Below, in pieces: positions 17,105 to 25,525 of a stretch of 45,275 bases of DNA; position 1 is the stretch's first letter, and every line of letters starts with the position of its first letter. The notes beneath the pieces are model-generated. The model made no database searches. It was not told where the DNA came from and saw nothing but the letters and a program-made list of their open reading frames with translations. Both the position numbers and the translations under genes were made by a program. The stretch is from assembly GCA_025464975.1 (NCBI GenBank), contig JAODMT010000003.1, positions 1 to 45,275 of the forward strand, written 5' to 3'. The stretch is from Microbacteriaceae bacterium. GTDB taxonomy: Bacteria > Actinomycetota > Actinomycetes > Actinomycetales > Microbacteriaceae.

Positions 17105-19759
17105 CTACCTCGGGAGCGCGGCCGAAATGGCCTCGAGTGCCGCGGGGATGGCCTCGAGGTTCGAACCGCCGCCCTGAGCGAGGTCGTCTTTTCCGCCGCC
17201 GCCTCCGCCGAGGATCCCGGCCGCCGTCTTGGCCAGCGCTCCGGCCTTTACGTGAAGCTGGCGTGCGGCCTCGTTGGTTGCGACGATCACGGCGGGCTTG
17301 CCGGCGACATCCGCTGCGAGCGCGACGACGAGCGGATCCGACCCGAGGCGACCGCGCGCCGTAGTCACGAGGGTGCGGAGGTCGTCCGACGACCTGAGCG
17401 CGCCGACGTGCGTGACGAGGGCCGTGACCGAGCCGACCCGGCCGGCCTGTGTGAGCAGGGCCGGGATGCGCTCGATCAGCGCCGCCGACTCGAACTCGGC
17501 GATTCTCTTCTCGGCGGCCTTGAGATTGGCAAGCAACTCCGAGATTCGAGCGGGAACCTGATCGCGCGGCGTCTTGAGGGTCGAGGTCAACTCGCTCACA
17601 ATCGCGCGCTCCGTAGCGAGGTCGCGGAATGCTTCGAGTCCCACAAGGGACTCGATGCGCCGGTTGCTCGACCCGACGGAGGTCTCGCTGATGACGTTGA
17701 TCAACCCGACCTCTGCGCTGCGGGTGACGTGAGTTCCGGCGCACAGCTCGAGCGACCACGGGCCCCCGATCTCCACCACCCGAACGGTCTCGCCGTACTT
17801 CTCTCCGAACAGGGCCATCGCGCCGAGTTCGCGAGCCTCATCCAGCGGCATGATTCGGGTCGACACTTCGAGGTTTTGGCGCACCGCGTTGTTGGCGATC
17901 TCTTCGATCTCGCTTCGCGTCGCGACCGAGAGCGGCTTGTTCCAGTTGAAGTCCAGTCGCATGTAGCCGGCCCGGTTGTCCGATCCGGCCTGATGCGCCT
18001 CCGGGCCCAGAACCTCTCGGAGGGCGGCGTGGATGAGGTGGGTCGCCGAATGCGCTTGCGTCGCCCCGCGGCGGTACTCCGGGTCGACGATGCTTGTCGC
18101 CGCGTCCCCGACGCCTACCTCGCCGCTTCGCACCTGCACCCGGTGGCTCACGAGCCCCTTCACCGGGCGCTGAACGTCGAGAACCTCGAGGTCGAACCCG
18201 GTGCCGACGATGCTTCCCGCGTCGGCCTCCTGGCCGCCGGATTCCGGGTAGAGCGAGGTCTCGGCGAGGATCACCTCGGCGATGTCACCGGCGACGGCTC
18301 TCGACACGGCCACGCCGCCGACGATGAGTCCGAGCACGGTCGTCTCGGTGTTGAGGTAGTCGTAGCCGGTGAAGACGGTCTCGCCCAGTGCGCGGAAGCT
18401 GCTGTACACCGAAAGGTCGGCGAGCAGGGTCTTCTTGGCCTTGGCGTCGGCCTTCGCCATCGTTCGCTGCTCGAGCATGAGCCGGTCGAACGCCGGGCGG
18501 TCGACGGTGAGGCCGGCCTCCTCGGCCATCTCGAGGGTGAGGTCGATGGGGAAGCCGAAGGTGTCGTGCAGCAGAAACGCGGTGTCGCCGGCCAGTTGTT
18601 TCGCTCCAGCCTCCTGCGTGCGGTTGACGGCGACGTCGAGGATGCTCGTCCCGCTCGCGAGGGTGCGGAGGAAGGTCTCCTCCTCGGCCGTCGCGAGGCG
18701 GTGGATGCGGTCGTAGTCGGTCTCGACCTCCGGGTAGGACGACTTCATGGCATCCCGGGACTCGCTGAACAGCTCGCTGAAGGTCGGGGCGTCGACGCCG
18801 AGGAGTCGCATCGAGCGAACCGCGCGGCGCAGAAGGCGGCGCAGGATGTACCCGCGACCCTCGTTCGACGGGGTGATGCCGTCCGACAGCAGCATCAGCG
18901 ACGAGCGAACGTGGTCGGCCACGATTCGCATCCGCACGTCGTCATCGTGGTTTGCGCCGTACCTGCGACCGGAAAGCTCGGCCGCGCGATCGAGCACCGG
19001 GCGCACCTGATCGATCTCGTACATGTTCTCGACGCCCTGCTTGAGGAACGCGACGCGTTCGAGACCCATGCCGGTGTCGATGTTCTTCCGCGGCAGGTCG
19101 CCGAGAATCTCGAAGTCGTCCTTTCCGGTGCCGACGCCGCGCAGATACTGCATGAACACCAGGTTCCAGATTTCGACGTACCGGTCGTCGTCGGTTGCCG
19201 GTCCCCCGTCCGCGCCATAGGCCGGTCCCCGGTCAAAGAAGATCTCGGAACACGGGCCAGCCGGTCCGGGCTGCCCGGTCGACCAGTAGTTGGATGCCTT
19301 GCCGAGTCGCTGAATCCGTTCGGCCGGCACACCCTGGGCCAGCCAGTGTCGGAATGCCTCCTCGTCGTCGAGGTAGATCGTGACCCAGAGGTCCTTCGGG
19401 GCGAAGCCGTAGCCGCCGTCGGCCTCCGAGGTGGTCAGCAGCTCCCAGGCGTACGCGATCGCCTGCTCCTTGAAGTAGTCGCCGAAGGAGAAGTTGCCGT
19501 TCATCTGGAAGAACGTGCCGTGCCGCGGCGTCTTCCCGACCTCCTCGATGTCGAGGGTTCGGATGCACTTCTGCACGCTCGTTGCCCGTGGGAAAGGGGC
19601 CGGAACGAGGCCGGTGAGGTACGGAACGAACGGCACCATGCCCGCGACAGTGAACAGGAGCGTCGGGTCGTCGCTCACGAGCGAGGCGGACGGAACTACG
19701 GTGTGGCCGCGCTCGGCGAAGAAGTCGAGCCAACGCCCACGAATATCAGCGGTCTGCAT
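17105..19759 (-). CDS. alaS: Alanyl-tRNA synthetase
   Basis: AlaS charges tRNA-Ala. The 884-residue class II enzyme starts MQTADIRGRWLDFFAERGH and has motif 2 region TSVQKCIRTLDIEEVG, the aminoacylation domain, and the editing domain with the zinc-binding set in HSATHLIHAALRE and LCAGTHV. A C-terminal DHHA1 domain carries a Gly-rich ILGGGGGGKDDLAQGGGSN end. AGGACC lies 5-9 bases before the ATG. It follows two small membrane-protein genes and starts the alaS-ruvX-mltG group. Full length and intact. Confidence 0.98.
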   Translation of the reverse strand: MQTADIRGRWLDFFAERGHTVVPSASLVSDDPTLLFTVAGMVPFVPYLTGLVPAPFPRATSVQKCIRTLDIEEVGKTPRHGTFFQMNGNFSFGDYFKEQAIAYAWELLTTSEADGGYGFAPKDLWVTIYLDDEEAFRHWLAQGVPAERIQRLGKASNYWSTGQPGPAGPCSEIFFDRGPAYGADGGPATDDDRYVEIWNLVFMQYLRGVGTGKDDFEILGDLPRKNIDTGMGLERVAFLKQGVENMYEIDQVRPVLDRAAELSGRRYGANHDDDVRMRIVADHVRSSLMLLSDGITPSNEGRGYILRRLLRRAVRSMRLLGVDAPTFSELFSESRDAMKSSYPEVETDYDRIHRLATAEEETFLRTLASGTSILDVAVNRTQEAGAKQLAGDTAFLLHDTFGFPIDLTLEMAEEAGLTVDRPAFDRLMLEQRTMAKADAKAKKTLLADLSVYSSFRALGETVFTGYDYLNTETTVLGLIVGGVAVSRAVAGDIAEVILAETSLYPESGGQEADAGSIVGTGFDLEVLDVQRPVKGLVSHRVQVRSGEVGVGDAATSIVDPEYRRGATQAHSATHLIHAALREVLGPEAHQAGSDNRAGYMRLDFNWNKPLSVATRSEIEEIANNAVRQNLEVSTRIMPLDEARELGAMALFGEKYGETVRVVEIGGPWSLELCAGTHVTRSAEVGLINVISETSVGSSNRRIESLVGLEAFRDLATERAIVSELTSTLKTPRDQVPARISELLANLKAAEKRIAEFESAALIERIPALLTQAGRVGSVTALVTHVGALRSSDDLRTLVTTARGRLGSDPLVVALAADVAGKPAVIVATNEAARQLHVKAGALAKTAAGILGGGGGGKDDLAQGGGSNLEAIPAALEAISAALPR

Positions 19760-19822
19760 GGTGGTCCTGAATCTGTGGCGCGGCGCACGGCACCGCGGGC
19801 GAAAGGTCTGGGTCGGGAACGA

Positions 19823-20044
19823 TTAGCGCTTGGAGAAGTCCGAGAGCGCGCTCTCGGCATCCGCAACAGCGGCGCGCAGTTCCGCTTCCCGCGCCTTGTA
19901 CCCGTCCACGACGGCGCTAGAGAACTCGTGGGCCCGGCTGTCGACGTCCTCGAAGAACCTCTTGCCCTCCGGAGTCTTGTTGATTTGATGCGCGGCGACG
20001 AACCCGAGACCGACTCCGACGATGAGCCACAGGATGTTCTTCAT
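19823..20044 (-). CDS. Small membrane-anchored protein of unknown function
   Basis: The 73-residue product from the ATG at 20044 (GGGAG five bases upstream) is an N-terminal hydrophobic segment (ILWLIVGVGLGFVAAH, about 4-19) followed by a charged, helix-prone region (KTPEGKRFFEDVDSRAHEF...). An in-frame extension to 20086 lacks a ribosome site. It lies between the DUF948 gene and alaS, a position where many actinobacteria carry a short protein of this kind. No enzymatic motif is visible. Confidence 0.75.
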   Translation of the reverse strand: MKNILWLIVGVGLGFVAAHQINKTPEGKRFFEDVDSRAHEFSSAVVDGYKAREAELRAAVADAESALSDFSKR

Positions 20045-20095
20045 GGTTGCTCCCTTGAGACGAACGGATGTTGCGGGCACATCCAAAAGCCCAGC

Positions 20096-20461
20096 TTACT
20101 TTGCCCGGGACTTGGGCTTCAGCCCGCTCATCCCGGCTCGAACGGCGGCCGAGAACCCGGCCAGCTTGATGAGTGGCCCTCCGACTGTCGCGGCGACCAG
20201 GGCAATGAGCGAGGTCACGTTGCCCGTCGCCTCCGCGATGCCGCCGGTGATCGTGTCGACACGTGCCAGCTGCTTGTTCGTCTCGGAGATGGTGGTCGTT
20301 GCCTCCTCGAGAAGCGGGGTGACGTTGGTGCCGAGGTTGCGGATCGCCGTGCTCGCCTCGTCGAAGACCCGTCCGAGTTTGACGAGCGGAATCGCCAGGA
20401 GGCCGACGAGTACCGCAAAGACGCCCGCTGCGATGAGGCCGGCGATGTCACCACCAGTCAT
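20096..20461 (-). CDS. DUF948-family membrane protein
   Basis: The product has 121 residues from the ATG at 20461. It has an N-terminal membrane segment (IAGLIAAGVFAVLVGLLAIPLV minus ends), then a coiled-coil-like helix (ASTAIRNLGTNVTPLLEEAT), a second apolar stretch and a basic C-terminus. This layout fits the DUF948 family found upstream of alaS in actinobacteria and firmicutes; its role is unknown. Two earlier in-frame codons (TTG 20473, GTG 20470) are possible, but GGTGGAA before the ATG favours 20461. Confidence 0.8.
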   Translation of the reverse strand: MTGGDIAGLIAAGVFAVLVGLLAIPLVKLGRVFDEASTAIRNLGTNVTPLLEEATTTISETNKQLARVDTITGGIAEATGNVTSLIALVAATVGGPLIKLAGFSAAVRAGMSGLKPKSRAK

Positions 20462-20516
20462 GAGTTCCACCAATCAGTGTGTTCGTTTGCCGCGTTGGAG
20501 CCCGGTCGCGTTAAGC

Positions 20517-20558
20517 ACAGTAGGAGCGGATCGCCCGAAGGTGATCCGCTCCTACTGT
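20517..20558 (-). terminator. Hairpin downstream of rpsD
   Basis: A perfect 16-bp stem (20517-20532 with 20543-20558, left arm ACAGTAGGAGCGGATC) closes a 10-base loop. It lies about 50 bases after the rpsD stop and before the DUF948 gene. The following bases on the minus strand (GCTTAA) are only weakly U-rich, so it may act as an imperfect terminator or an mRNA-stabilising hairpin. Confidence 0.7.
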
Positions 20559-20610
20559 AATGTGCCGTCCGACCGGAACGCTCGCGCGCCGGGCCGGTAC
20601 GAGGCCGGTG

Positions 20611-21240
20611 CTAGCGGGCCGCGTAGTACTCGACGACGAGCTGAACCTCACACGTGACCGGAACCTCGGCACGCTTCGGGCGACGCACGAGGCGGGCCTG
20701 CAGCTTGTCGATCTCGACCTCGAGGTACGGCGGGGTCTTCGGCAGCACGTCGACGTGACCGCCGGCCGCGGCGACCTGGAATGGCTCCATGCCCTCGCTC
20801 TTGGCGTGAACGTGGATGAGCTGACCCGGCTTCACGCGGAAGGAGGGACGGTCAACCCGCTGGCCATCGACGAGGATGTGGCGGTGAACGATCATCTGAC
20901 GAGCCTGCGCCGTCGTGCGAGCGATCGCCGCACGCACGATGAGGGCGTCAAGACGCATCTCCAGCTGCTCGACCAGGTTCTCACCGGTCAGGCCGGCTGC
21001 ACGACGTGCCTCCTCGAACTGGATCTTGAGCTGAGCCTCGCGGATGCCGTACTGGGCACGCAGACGCTGCTTCTCGCGAAGACGAACGGCGTAGTCGCTG
21101 TCGGTCTTGCGCTTGGTGCGGCCGTGCTCCCCCGGGGGGTACGGACGCTTCTCAAGGTACTTTGCCGCCTTGGGGGTGAGCGGAATGCCCAACGCCCGCG
21201 ACAGGCGGGTCTTGCTACGAGTACGTGACTGGGTAGACAC
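20611..21240 (-). CDS. rpsD: 30S ribosomal protein S4, zinc-free form
   Basis: S4 is a primary 16S rRNA-binding protein of the small subunit. The product from the GTG at 21240 has 209 residues and shows LEKRPYPPGEHG, the S4 RNA-binding domain (LEMRLDALIVRAAIARTTAQ ... HRHILVDGQRVDRPSFRVKPG) and the terminal Val/Glu-rich strand. AAAGGAAA lies just before the GTG; the in-frame extension to 21264 is not supported. The N-terminus has no cysteines, so this is the C-minus (zinc-independent) form. It stands alone here, not in the rpsM-rpsK-rpoA operon. Confidence 0.97.
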   Translation of the reverse strand: MSTQSRTRSKTRLSRALGIPLTPKAAKYLEKRPYPPGEHGRTKRKTDSDYAVRLREKQRLRAQYGIREAQLKIQFEEARRAAGLTGENLVEQLEMRLDALIVRAAIARTTAQARQMIVHRHILVDGQRVDRPSFRVKPGQLIHVHAKSEGMEPFQVAAAGGHVDVLPKTPPYLEVEIDKLQARLVRRPKRAEVPVTCEVQLVVEYYAAR

Positions 21241-21421
21241 GGTTTCCTTTCGGTACTGAATCATCGGTCTTCAACAGGCGCCCGTGCCCACGGATCTAAC
21301 GGAACTAGAGCTCCAGTAAACCCCGTGGCGACGGATCAGATAGAAGAGGGATGTGCCATCGAGTACCGTCCGGCTAAAGGACAGATACTCCTCAGAACGA
21401 ATTCCGCAGCAGCCGCGCGCG
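21241..21421 (-). other. rpsD leader region, no gene seen
   Basis: About 180 bases separate the terminator after the phosphotransferase gene from rpsD. I see no coding frame with good start and composition. S4 often represses its own synthesis through its leader in other bacteria, but I cannot identify a specific fold here. Confidence 0.4.
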
Positions 21422-21440
21422 AAACCCACCTGTAGGCGGG
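21422..21440 (-). terminator. Intrinsic terminator after the phosphotransferase gene
   Basis: On the minus strand CCCGCC-TACA-GGTGGG forms a 6-bp stem (one G-U pair) with a tetraloop, followed by TTTC. It lies about 28 bases past the stop of the upstream gene, so it separates that transcript from rpsD. Confidence 0.6.
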
Positions 21441-21467
21441 CTCAATGCTACCAGACCCGGCGCCGGT

Positions 21468-22307
21468 TCAGACCTCGTCCTCCCACCGGTCGACGAAGTT
21501 GCCGATCGCGGTGTCGCGCAATCGTGCGTCTCCGGCAAGTTCTGCCGCGGACGCCACTTGAAGCGGCAACGCGAGGTGATGAATCGCCGCACGCGACACC
21601 ACCTCCGAGTCGAAGGCGCCCGCCAGTTCGGCGCGGTCGAAGGAATTGAGCAGCGGCGCGACATCCATCGCCGGGTCCCCAACGCACATGGCGTCGAGAT
21701 CGATGAGTCCCGACACCGCGTCACGCACCCAGAGCAGGTTGTGCAGCCCGAAATCGCCGTGAACCAGTGTCCGTTGGACGGACCCCTCCGCCTCAAGCAC
21801 CGACTCGACGGCGTGTGCAGCGGCGCGGCGGTGGCGCGGCGGAAGTCGACGGCTTATCTCGCTGACGATCGACGCCCAGTCCGGCCCACCACACCATTCA
21901 CGAATCCGGCGCAACCCCACCCCGTCCGGGACCGCCGTCGAATGAAGGCCGTTAAGCACGCGGCCGAGCGTCGCGCCAACGGAAGACCACGGCTCGAGGT
22001 GCCGTCGGCGACCGGGGAGGTATTCGAGGGCGGTGGCAGACCAGTCCGGGCCCGAGCGGATCTCGCCGATGACGGCGGGGGTCGCGACCGGAAGCGCGAG
22101 ATGACTCGCCCCGCGAAGATTCTGCGACTCCCTCACCGCCCGTTCGGCGTGCCCACCGCCGATCGACACCCGAATCACAGCCTCGCCGGGGAACAGTGCA
22201 ACCCGGTGGTATGCCCCGCGCGTGGCGATCGACCGATCCCAGTCGAATTCCGGCCAGACGCCGGCGACCTGCTCCCACAACAGTTCGGGATCGTCGTCGG
22301 CGTTCAT
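21468..22307 (-). CDS. Aminoglycoside phosphotransferase-fold protein (APH family)
   Basis: This 279-residue kinase-fold protein has the catalytic loop LVHGDFGLHNLLW and the metal-binding segment LIDLDAMCVGDPAMDVAPLL, equivalent to the HGDLxxxN and DxD motifs of APH/choline-kinase enzymes. The substrate is unknown; such proteins may act on small molecules or other targets, and resistance cannot be assumed. The gene follows rarA by 17 bases on the same strand and is probably cotranscribed with it. Confidence 0.82.
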   Translation of the reverse strand: MNADDDPELLWEQVAGVWPEFDWDRSIATRGAYHRVALFPGEAVIRVSIGGGHAERAVRESQNLRGASHLALPVATPAVIGEIRSGPDWSATALEYLPGRRRHLEPWSSVGATLGRVLNGLHSTAVPDGVGLRRIREWCGGPDWASIVSEISRRLPPRHRRAAAHAVESVLEAEGSVQRTLVHGDFGLHNLLWVRDAVSGLIDLDAMCVGDPAMDVAPLLNSFDRAELAGAFDSEVVSRAAIHHLALPLQVASAAELAGDARLRDTAIGNFVDRWEDEV

Positions 22308-22324
22308 TGGTCGGCTCTCGTCGC

Positions 22325-23656
22325 CTACTCGCCGTGAATGATTCGGCGGAGCTTCTGCAGGCGAGCGCTCACCTCGCGCTCGTTTCCGTGCTCCGTCGGC
22401 TCGTAGTACCGGGTCGACTGCAGCTCGTCGGGCAGGTATTGCTGTTCAACGACGCCGAGCTCGGAGTCGTGAGAATATTTGTAGCCCTTGCCGTGGCCGA
22501 GCTTCTTCGCGCCGGCGTAGTGCGCGTCGCGCAGGTGCTTCGGAACCCGTCCGATCTTTCCCGCCCGCACATCCGCTATCGCCGCGTCGAGGGCCATGTA
22601 GGCGGCATTGGACTTGGGCGCGGTGGCGAGATAGACGACCGCCTCCGCGAGAAGAATCCGGCCCTCCGGCATCCCGATCATCTGCACGCCCTCCGCGGCG
22701 GCCACCGCGATGGGCAAGGCCTGCGGGTCGGCCATCCCGATGTCCTCGGCCGCGCTGACCATGATGCGCCTGGCGATGAACCGTGGGTCCTCCCCCGCCT
22801 CGATCATGCGGGCGAGGTAATGCAGCGCAGCGTCGACGTCGGAACCACGCACCGACTTGATGAACGCGCTGATCACGTCGTAGTGCTCGTCACCATTGCG
22901 GTCGTAGCGCAACAGCGCGCGATCAACGGCCATCGCGACGATGTCGGCGGTGACGACCGGCTTGTCCTCGCCCGCGGTCGAAGAGGCCGAAAGTGCCGCG
23001 GCTTCGAGGGCGGTCAGGGCGCGCCGGGCGTCCCCGGAGGCCAGCCGGATGATGAGGGCCCTCGCGTCGGGCTCGAGAACGATTTTCTCGGCGAGACCAC
23101 GTGGGTCGGTGACCGCCCGGTCGACCAGGGTGCCGAGATCCTCGTTGCTCAGCACCTCGAGGGTGAGGAGGAGCGACCGCGACAGCAACGGTGAGATCAC
23201 CGAGAATGACGGGTTCTCCGTGGTCGCGGCGACGAGGATGACCCAGCCGTTTTCGACGCCCGGAAGCAAGGCATCCTGTTGGGCCTTGGTGAATCGGTGG
23301 ATCTCGTCGAGGAACAGCACGGTCGAGACGCCGTACAGGTCCCGGGAGGACATCGCCTGCTCCATTACCTCTCGCACGTCTTTGACGCCCGCATTCACCG
23401 CGGACAGCTCGACGAATTTTCGACCGGACGAATGGGCTATTGCTTGCGCGAGGGTCGTCTTGCCCGTGCCGGGCGGACCCCACAGGATCACCGAGACGGA
23501 GCCCTGTTCCCCCGATTTGTCGGAGGCCAGGCTCACGAGCGGCGACCCCGGAGTGAGGAGGTGTCGCTGGCCGGCCACCTCGTCGAGACTGCGCGGACGC
23601 ATGCGAACCGCGAGTGGAGTCGCCCCCGCTCGCAGGCCTAACTGGGCATCCACCAT
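22325..23656 (-). CDS. rarA: Replication-associated recombination protein A (MgsA/RarA AAA+ ATPase)
   Basis: RarA acts at stalled replication forks and is related to clamp loaders and RuvB. It shows [21 protein letters not shown], Walker [10 protein letters not shown], Walker [11 protein letters not shown], sensor 1 AATTENPSF, the GDARRAL sensor 2 and the long C-terminal tetramerisation domain ending in [10 protein letters not shown]...QQYLP. From the ATG at 23656 the length is 443 residues. A GTG at 23677 is also in frame. I prefer the ATG because TAGCAT stands exactly 7 bases before it and neither start has a Shine-Dalgarno, suggesting a leaderless mRNA. Confidence 0.93.
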   Translation of the reverse strand: MVDAQLGLRAGATPLAVRMRPRSLDEVAGQRHLLTPGSPLVSLASDKSGEQGSVSVILWGPPGTGKTTLAQAIAHSSGRKFVELSAVNAGVKDVREVMEQAMSSRDLYGVSTVLFLDEIHRFTKAQQDALLPGVENGWVILVAATTENPSFSVISPLLSRSLLLTLEVLSNEDLGTLVDRAVTDPRGLAEKIVLEPDARALIIRLASGDARRALTALEAAALSASSTAGEDKPVVTADIVAMAVDRALLRYDRNGDEHYDVISAFIKSVRGSDVDAALHYLARMIEAGEDPRFIARRIMVSAAEDIGMADPQALPIAVAAAEGVQMIGMPEGRILLAEAVVYLATAPKSNAAYMALDAAIADVRAGKIGRVPKHLRDAHYAGAKKLGHGKGYKYSHDSELGVVEQQYLPDELQSTRYYEPTEHGNEREVSARLQKLRRIIHGE

Positions 23657-23663
23657 AGACGCA

Positions 23664-23669
23664 ATGCTA
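23664..23669 (-). promoter_or_regulatory. Candidate leaderless -10 element for rarA
   Basis: TAGCAT (TANNNT) lies 7 bases before the ATG at 23656, which would make the A of the start codon the first transcribed base. No -35 hexamer is evident. Confidence 0.35.
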
Positions 23670-23729
23670 GTTGCCACTACCGATAGCGCGGGCTCGGGCG
23701 GGGTGTCCTTGGTTCCAGTACTCGTCCCC

Positions 23730-23735
23730 TATAGT
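23730..23735 (+). promoter_or_regulatory. Candidate -10 element for the plus-strand gene at 23803
   Basis: TATAGT is a good -10 match in the 146-bp divergent region between rarA and the membrane-anchor gene. TTGGTT at 23709-23714 could serve as a -35, but the 15-base spacer is short. Confidence 0.4.
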
Positions 23736-23802
23736 GCAAAAGGGCATTCGCCGCCCACCTTGCCTGCCGCCGCGTGAGCGGCACCGAAGCCGAAGGAGCC
23801 AC

Positions 23803-24093
23803 GTGGCCCCGAGCAAGAACTCCGAACGCGAGGCGCGCGAGGCCCGCGATCGTCTCCGCCGGTACAACGCCCGCCAGGCCGTGCACGCCCATCAGGTAAC
23901 CCGCCGTCGCCGCGACAACATCATTGCCGTGGCCGGAGTTCTCCTTGTCGTCGGCCTCGCGACGGTCACCCAGGTCTTCTATTTCACGGCCGGCCCCGGA
24001 TTGCCGAAGCCGTCACCGAGCAGTTCGACAGCACCGAGCAGTTCGATAGCACCGAGCAGCCCACCCACGCCGAGCGCCTCGCCAACGCCGTAG
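23803..24093 (+). CDS. Membrane anchor and Ser/Pro linker of a cyclophilin-type protein, catalytic domain missing
   Basis: The GTG at 23803 follows GAAGGAG by 4 bases. The 96-residue product has a basic N-terminus (SKNSEREAREARDRLRRYNA), one membrane segment (IIAVAGVLLVVGLATVTQVF) and a Ser/Pro/Thr tail made of an 18-bp tandem repeat (24014-24060), then stops. In actinobacteria I recall this N-terminal module preceding a secreted peptidyl-prolyl isomerase (PpiB, next to relA in M. tuberculosis). Only about 95 bases remain before the next gene, so the isomerase domain is absent, not merely frameshifted. Either a truncated relic or a small membrane protein in its own right. Confidence 0.7.
   Translation: MAPSKNSEREAREARDRLRRYNARQAVHAHQVTRRRRDNIIAVAGVLLVVGLATVTQVFYFTAGPGLPKPSPSSSTAPSSSIAPSSPPTPSASPTP
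24014..24060 (+). repeat. 18-bp tandem repeat encoding the Ser/Pro linker
   Basis: Units at 24014-24031 and 24032-24049 differ by one base (CACCGAGCAGTTCGACAG versus ...GATAG), and a partial third unit runs to 24060. Each unit encodes six residues of the linker (PSSSTA / PSSSIA). Such in-frame repeats expand and contract easily. Confidence 0.85.
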
Positions 24094-24188
24094 CTTTCGG
24101 CGCCCGAGACGAAGATCACCAACTGAGGGTGCAATAGGCTGGTGTCCGGCCATTTCCACAGCGTGGCCGACAAGCAAAGGTGAGTCTC

Positions 24189-25418
24189 TTGGCGATAGAC
24201 GATCAGGCCCCGTGGGGCCGCGTTGATGAATCGGGCACGGTCTTCGTTCGCGAGGGCGAAGGCGAGCGAGCCGTCGGGCAGTATCCGGACGGAAGTCAGG
24301 AGGAGGCCCTCGCCTACTTCCAGCGCAAGTACACCGAGCTCGCCGGGCAGGTGACCCTTCTCGAGCAGCGGATCAAGCGCGGCACCGCCGCAGCGGATGT
24401 TGCGAAGACCATTGCAGCCCTCAAGTCGACTGTGGCAAGCGCCAACGCCGTCGGCGATCTCGCTGCGCTCAGCCGGCGTCTCGACGCCCTTGACGGTGCC
24501 GTCGGAGAACTGACCGAGAAGCAGACCGCCGAGACCAAGGCCGCGACCGACGCGGCAATCGCCGAGCGCGAAGCCCTCGTCGTCGAGGCGGAGACCCTCG
24601 CCGCGCAGGATCCGGCCAAGGCGCAGTGGAAGCAGGTCAGCGCCACCCTCGACGACATTTTCGCTCGCTGGCAGAAGCATCAGGCCGACGGTCCTCGCCT
24701 CCCGAAGAACGAGAGCAATGAGCTGTGGAAGCGATTCCGCGGGGCGCGAACCACCATCGAGACGCACCGCAAGGCATTCTTCGCCGAACTCGATTCGGTG
24801 CACAAGGACGCGCGCTCCCGCAAGCAGCAACTCGTGGAGCGGGCCGAGGCGCTCGTGCCGAAGGGGCTCGACGGCATCCCGGCGTACCGCACCCTGCTCG
24901 ACGAGTGGAAGGCAGCCGGCCGGGCGGGAAAGAAGTTTGACGACGCGCTGTGGCTTCGCTTCAAGGCGGCCGGGGACGCGCTGTATGCGGCGAAGTCGGA
25001 GGTGGACGCCAAGGACAACGAGGAGTTCGGCGCAAATCTCGAGCAGAAGCTCGCGCTTCTCGCCGAGGCAGAACCGCTGGTCGCCGAAACCGACCGGGTC
25101 AAGGCGAAGGACGCTCTCCTGTCGATTCAGCGCCGGTGGGACGCGATCGGCAAGGTTCCCCGCGATCGGGTGAAGCCGATTGAGGATCGCCTTCGCAAGG
25201 TCGAGGCCGCGGTTCGCAAGCTCGACGAGGATCACTGGCAGAAGAGCAACCCCGAGCGCATCGCTCGAGCCGAGGGTCTGGCCGGGCAGCTTCAGGACGC
25301 GATAGCCAAGCTCGAGGCCGAGCTGGCCGACGCGAGGGCGACCGGCGACGCCAAGAAAATCAAGGATGCCGAGGAAGCCCTCGACGCCCGGAAGGCGTGG
25401 CTCAAGGCGATCGGCTAG
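24189..25418 (+). CDS. DUF349-family coiled-coil protein
   Basis: The protein of about 409 residues has an N-terminal segment (WGRVDESGTVFVREGEGERA, QYPDGSQEEALAYFQRKY) followed by long Ala/Glu/Lys-rich helices containing several DUF349 repeats, seen as the recurrent W-x-x-x-G-x-A pattern (for example LLDEWKAAGRAGKKFDDALWLRF and IQRRWDAIGKVPRDRV, given here in parts). It is predicted to be soluble and extended; the function is unknown. I chose the TTG at 24189 because AAAGGTGA lies 5-8 bases upstream; the GTG at 24180 is inside that ribosome site. The gene is downstream of the truncated anchor gene. Confidence 0.85.
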   Translation: MAIDDQAPWGRVDESGTVFVREGEGERAVGQYPDGSQEEALAYFQRKYTELAGQVTLLEQRIKRGTAAADVAKTIAALKSTVASANAVGDLAALSRRLDALDGAVGELTEKQTAETKAATDAAIAEREALVVEAETLAAQDPAKAQWKQVSATLDDIFARWQKHQADGPRLPKNESNELWKRFRGARTTIETHRKAFFAELDSVHKDARSRKQQLVERAEALVPKGLDGIPAYRTLLDEWKAAGRAGKKFDDALWLRFKAAGDALYAAKSEVDAKDNEEFGANLEQKLALLAEAEPLVAETDRVKAKDALLSIQRRWDAIGKVPRDRVKPIEDRLRKVEAAVRKLDEDHWQKSNPERIARAEGLAGQLQDAIAKLEAELADARATGDAKKIKDAEEALDARKAWLKAIG

Positions 25419-25525
25419 GCCGCCGGTCTCCTCGCTGCCTCTCCCCCGGTAGCGCCGGCGAGGGGTTGTGCACAGATCGGGATTACCGTCGACCGCATCC
25501 GATGGCACCCCACGAGCATTGAGAC

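Noticed and set aside
16568-20560. Very long plus-strand reading frame of about 1330 codons
   Set aside because: It runs antisense to ruvX, alaS, the small membrane protein and DUF948 and has Arg/Asp/Gly-rich shadow composition with no domain. Long open antisense frames are expected in high-GC DNA.
21468-22307. Antibiotic-resistance gene call for the APH-fold protein
   Set aside because: Catalytic motifs fit the broad kinase-like family only; nothing ties it to an aminoglycoside substrate, and it sits in a housekeeping context.
23979-25508. Minus-strand reading frame of about 509 codons opposite the DUF349 gene
   Set aside because: It is Leu/Gly/Arg-rich shadow of the helical DUF349 gene, without a plausible ribosome site or family motif.
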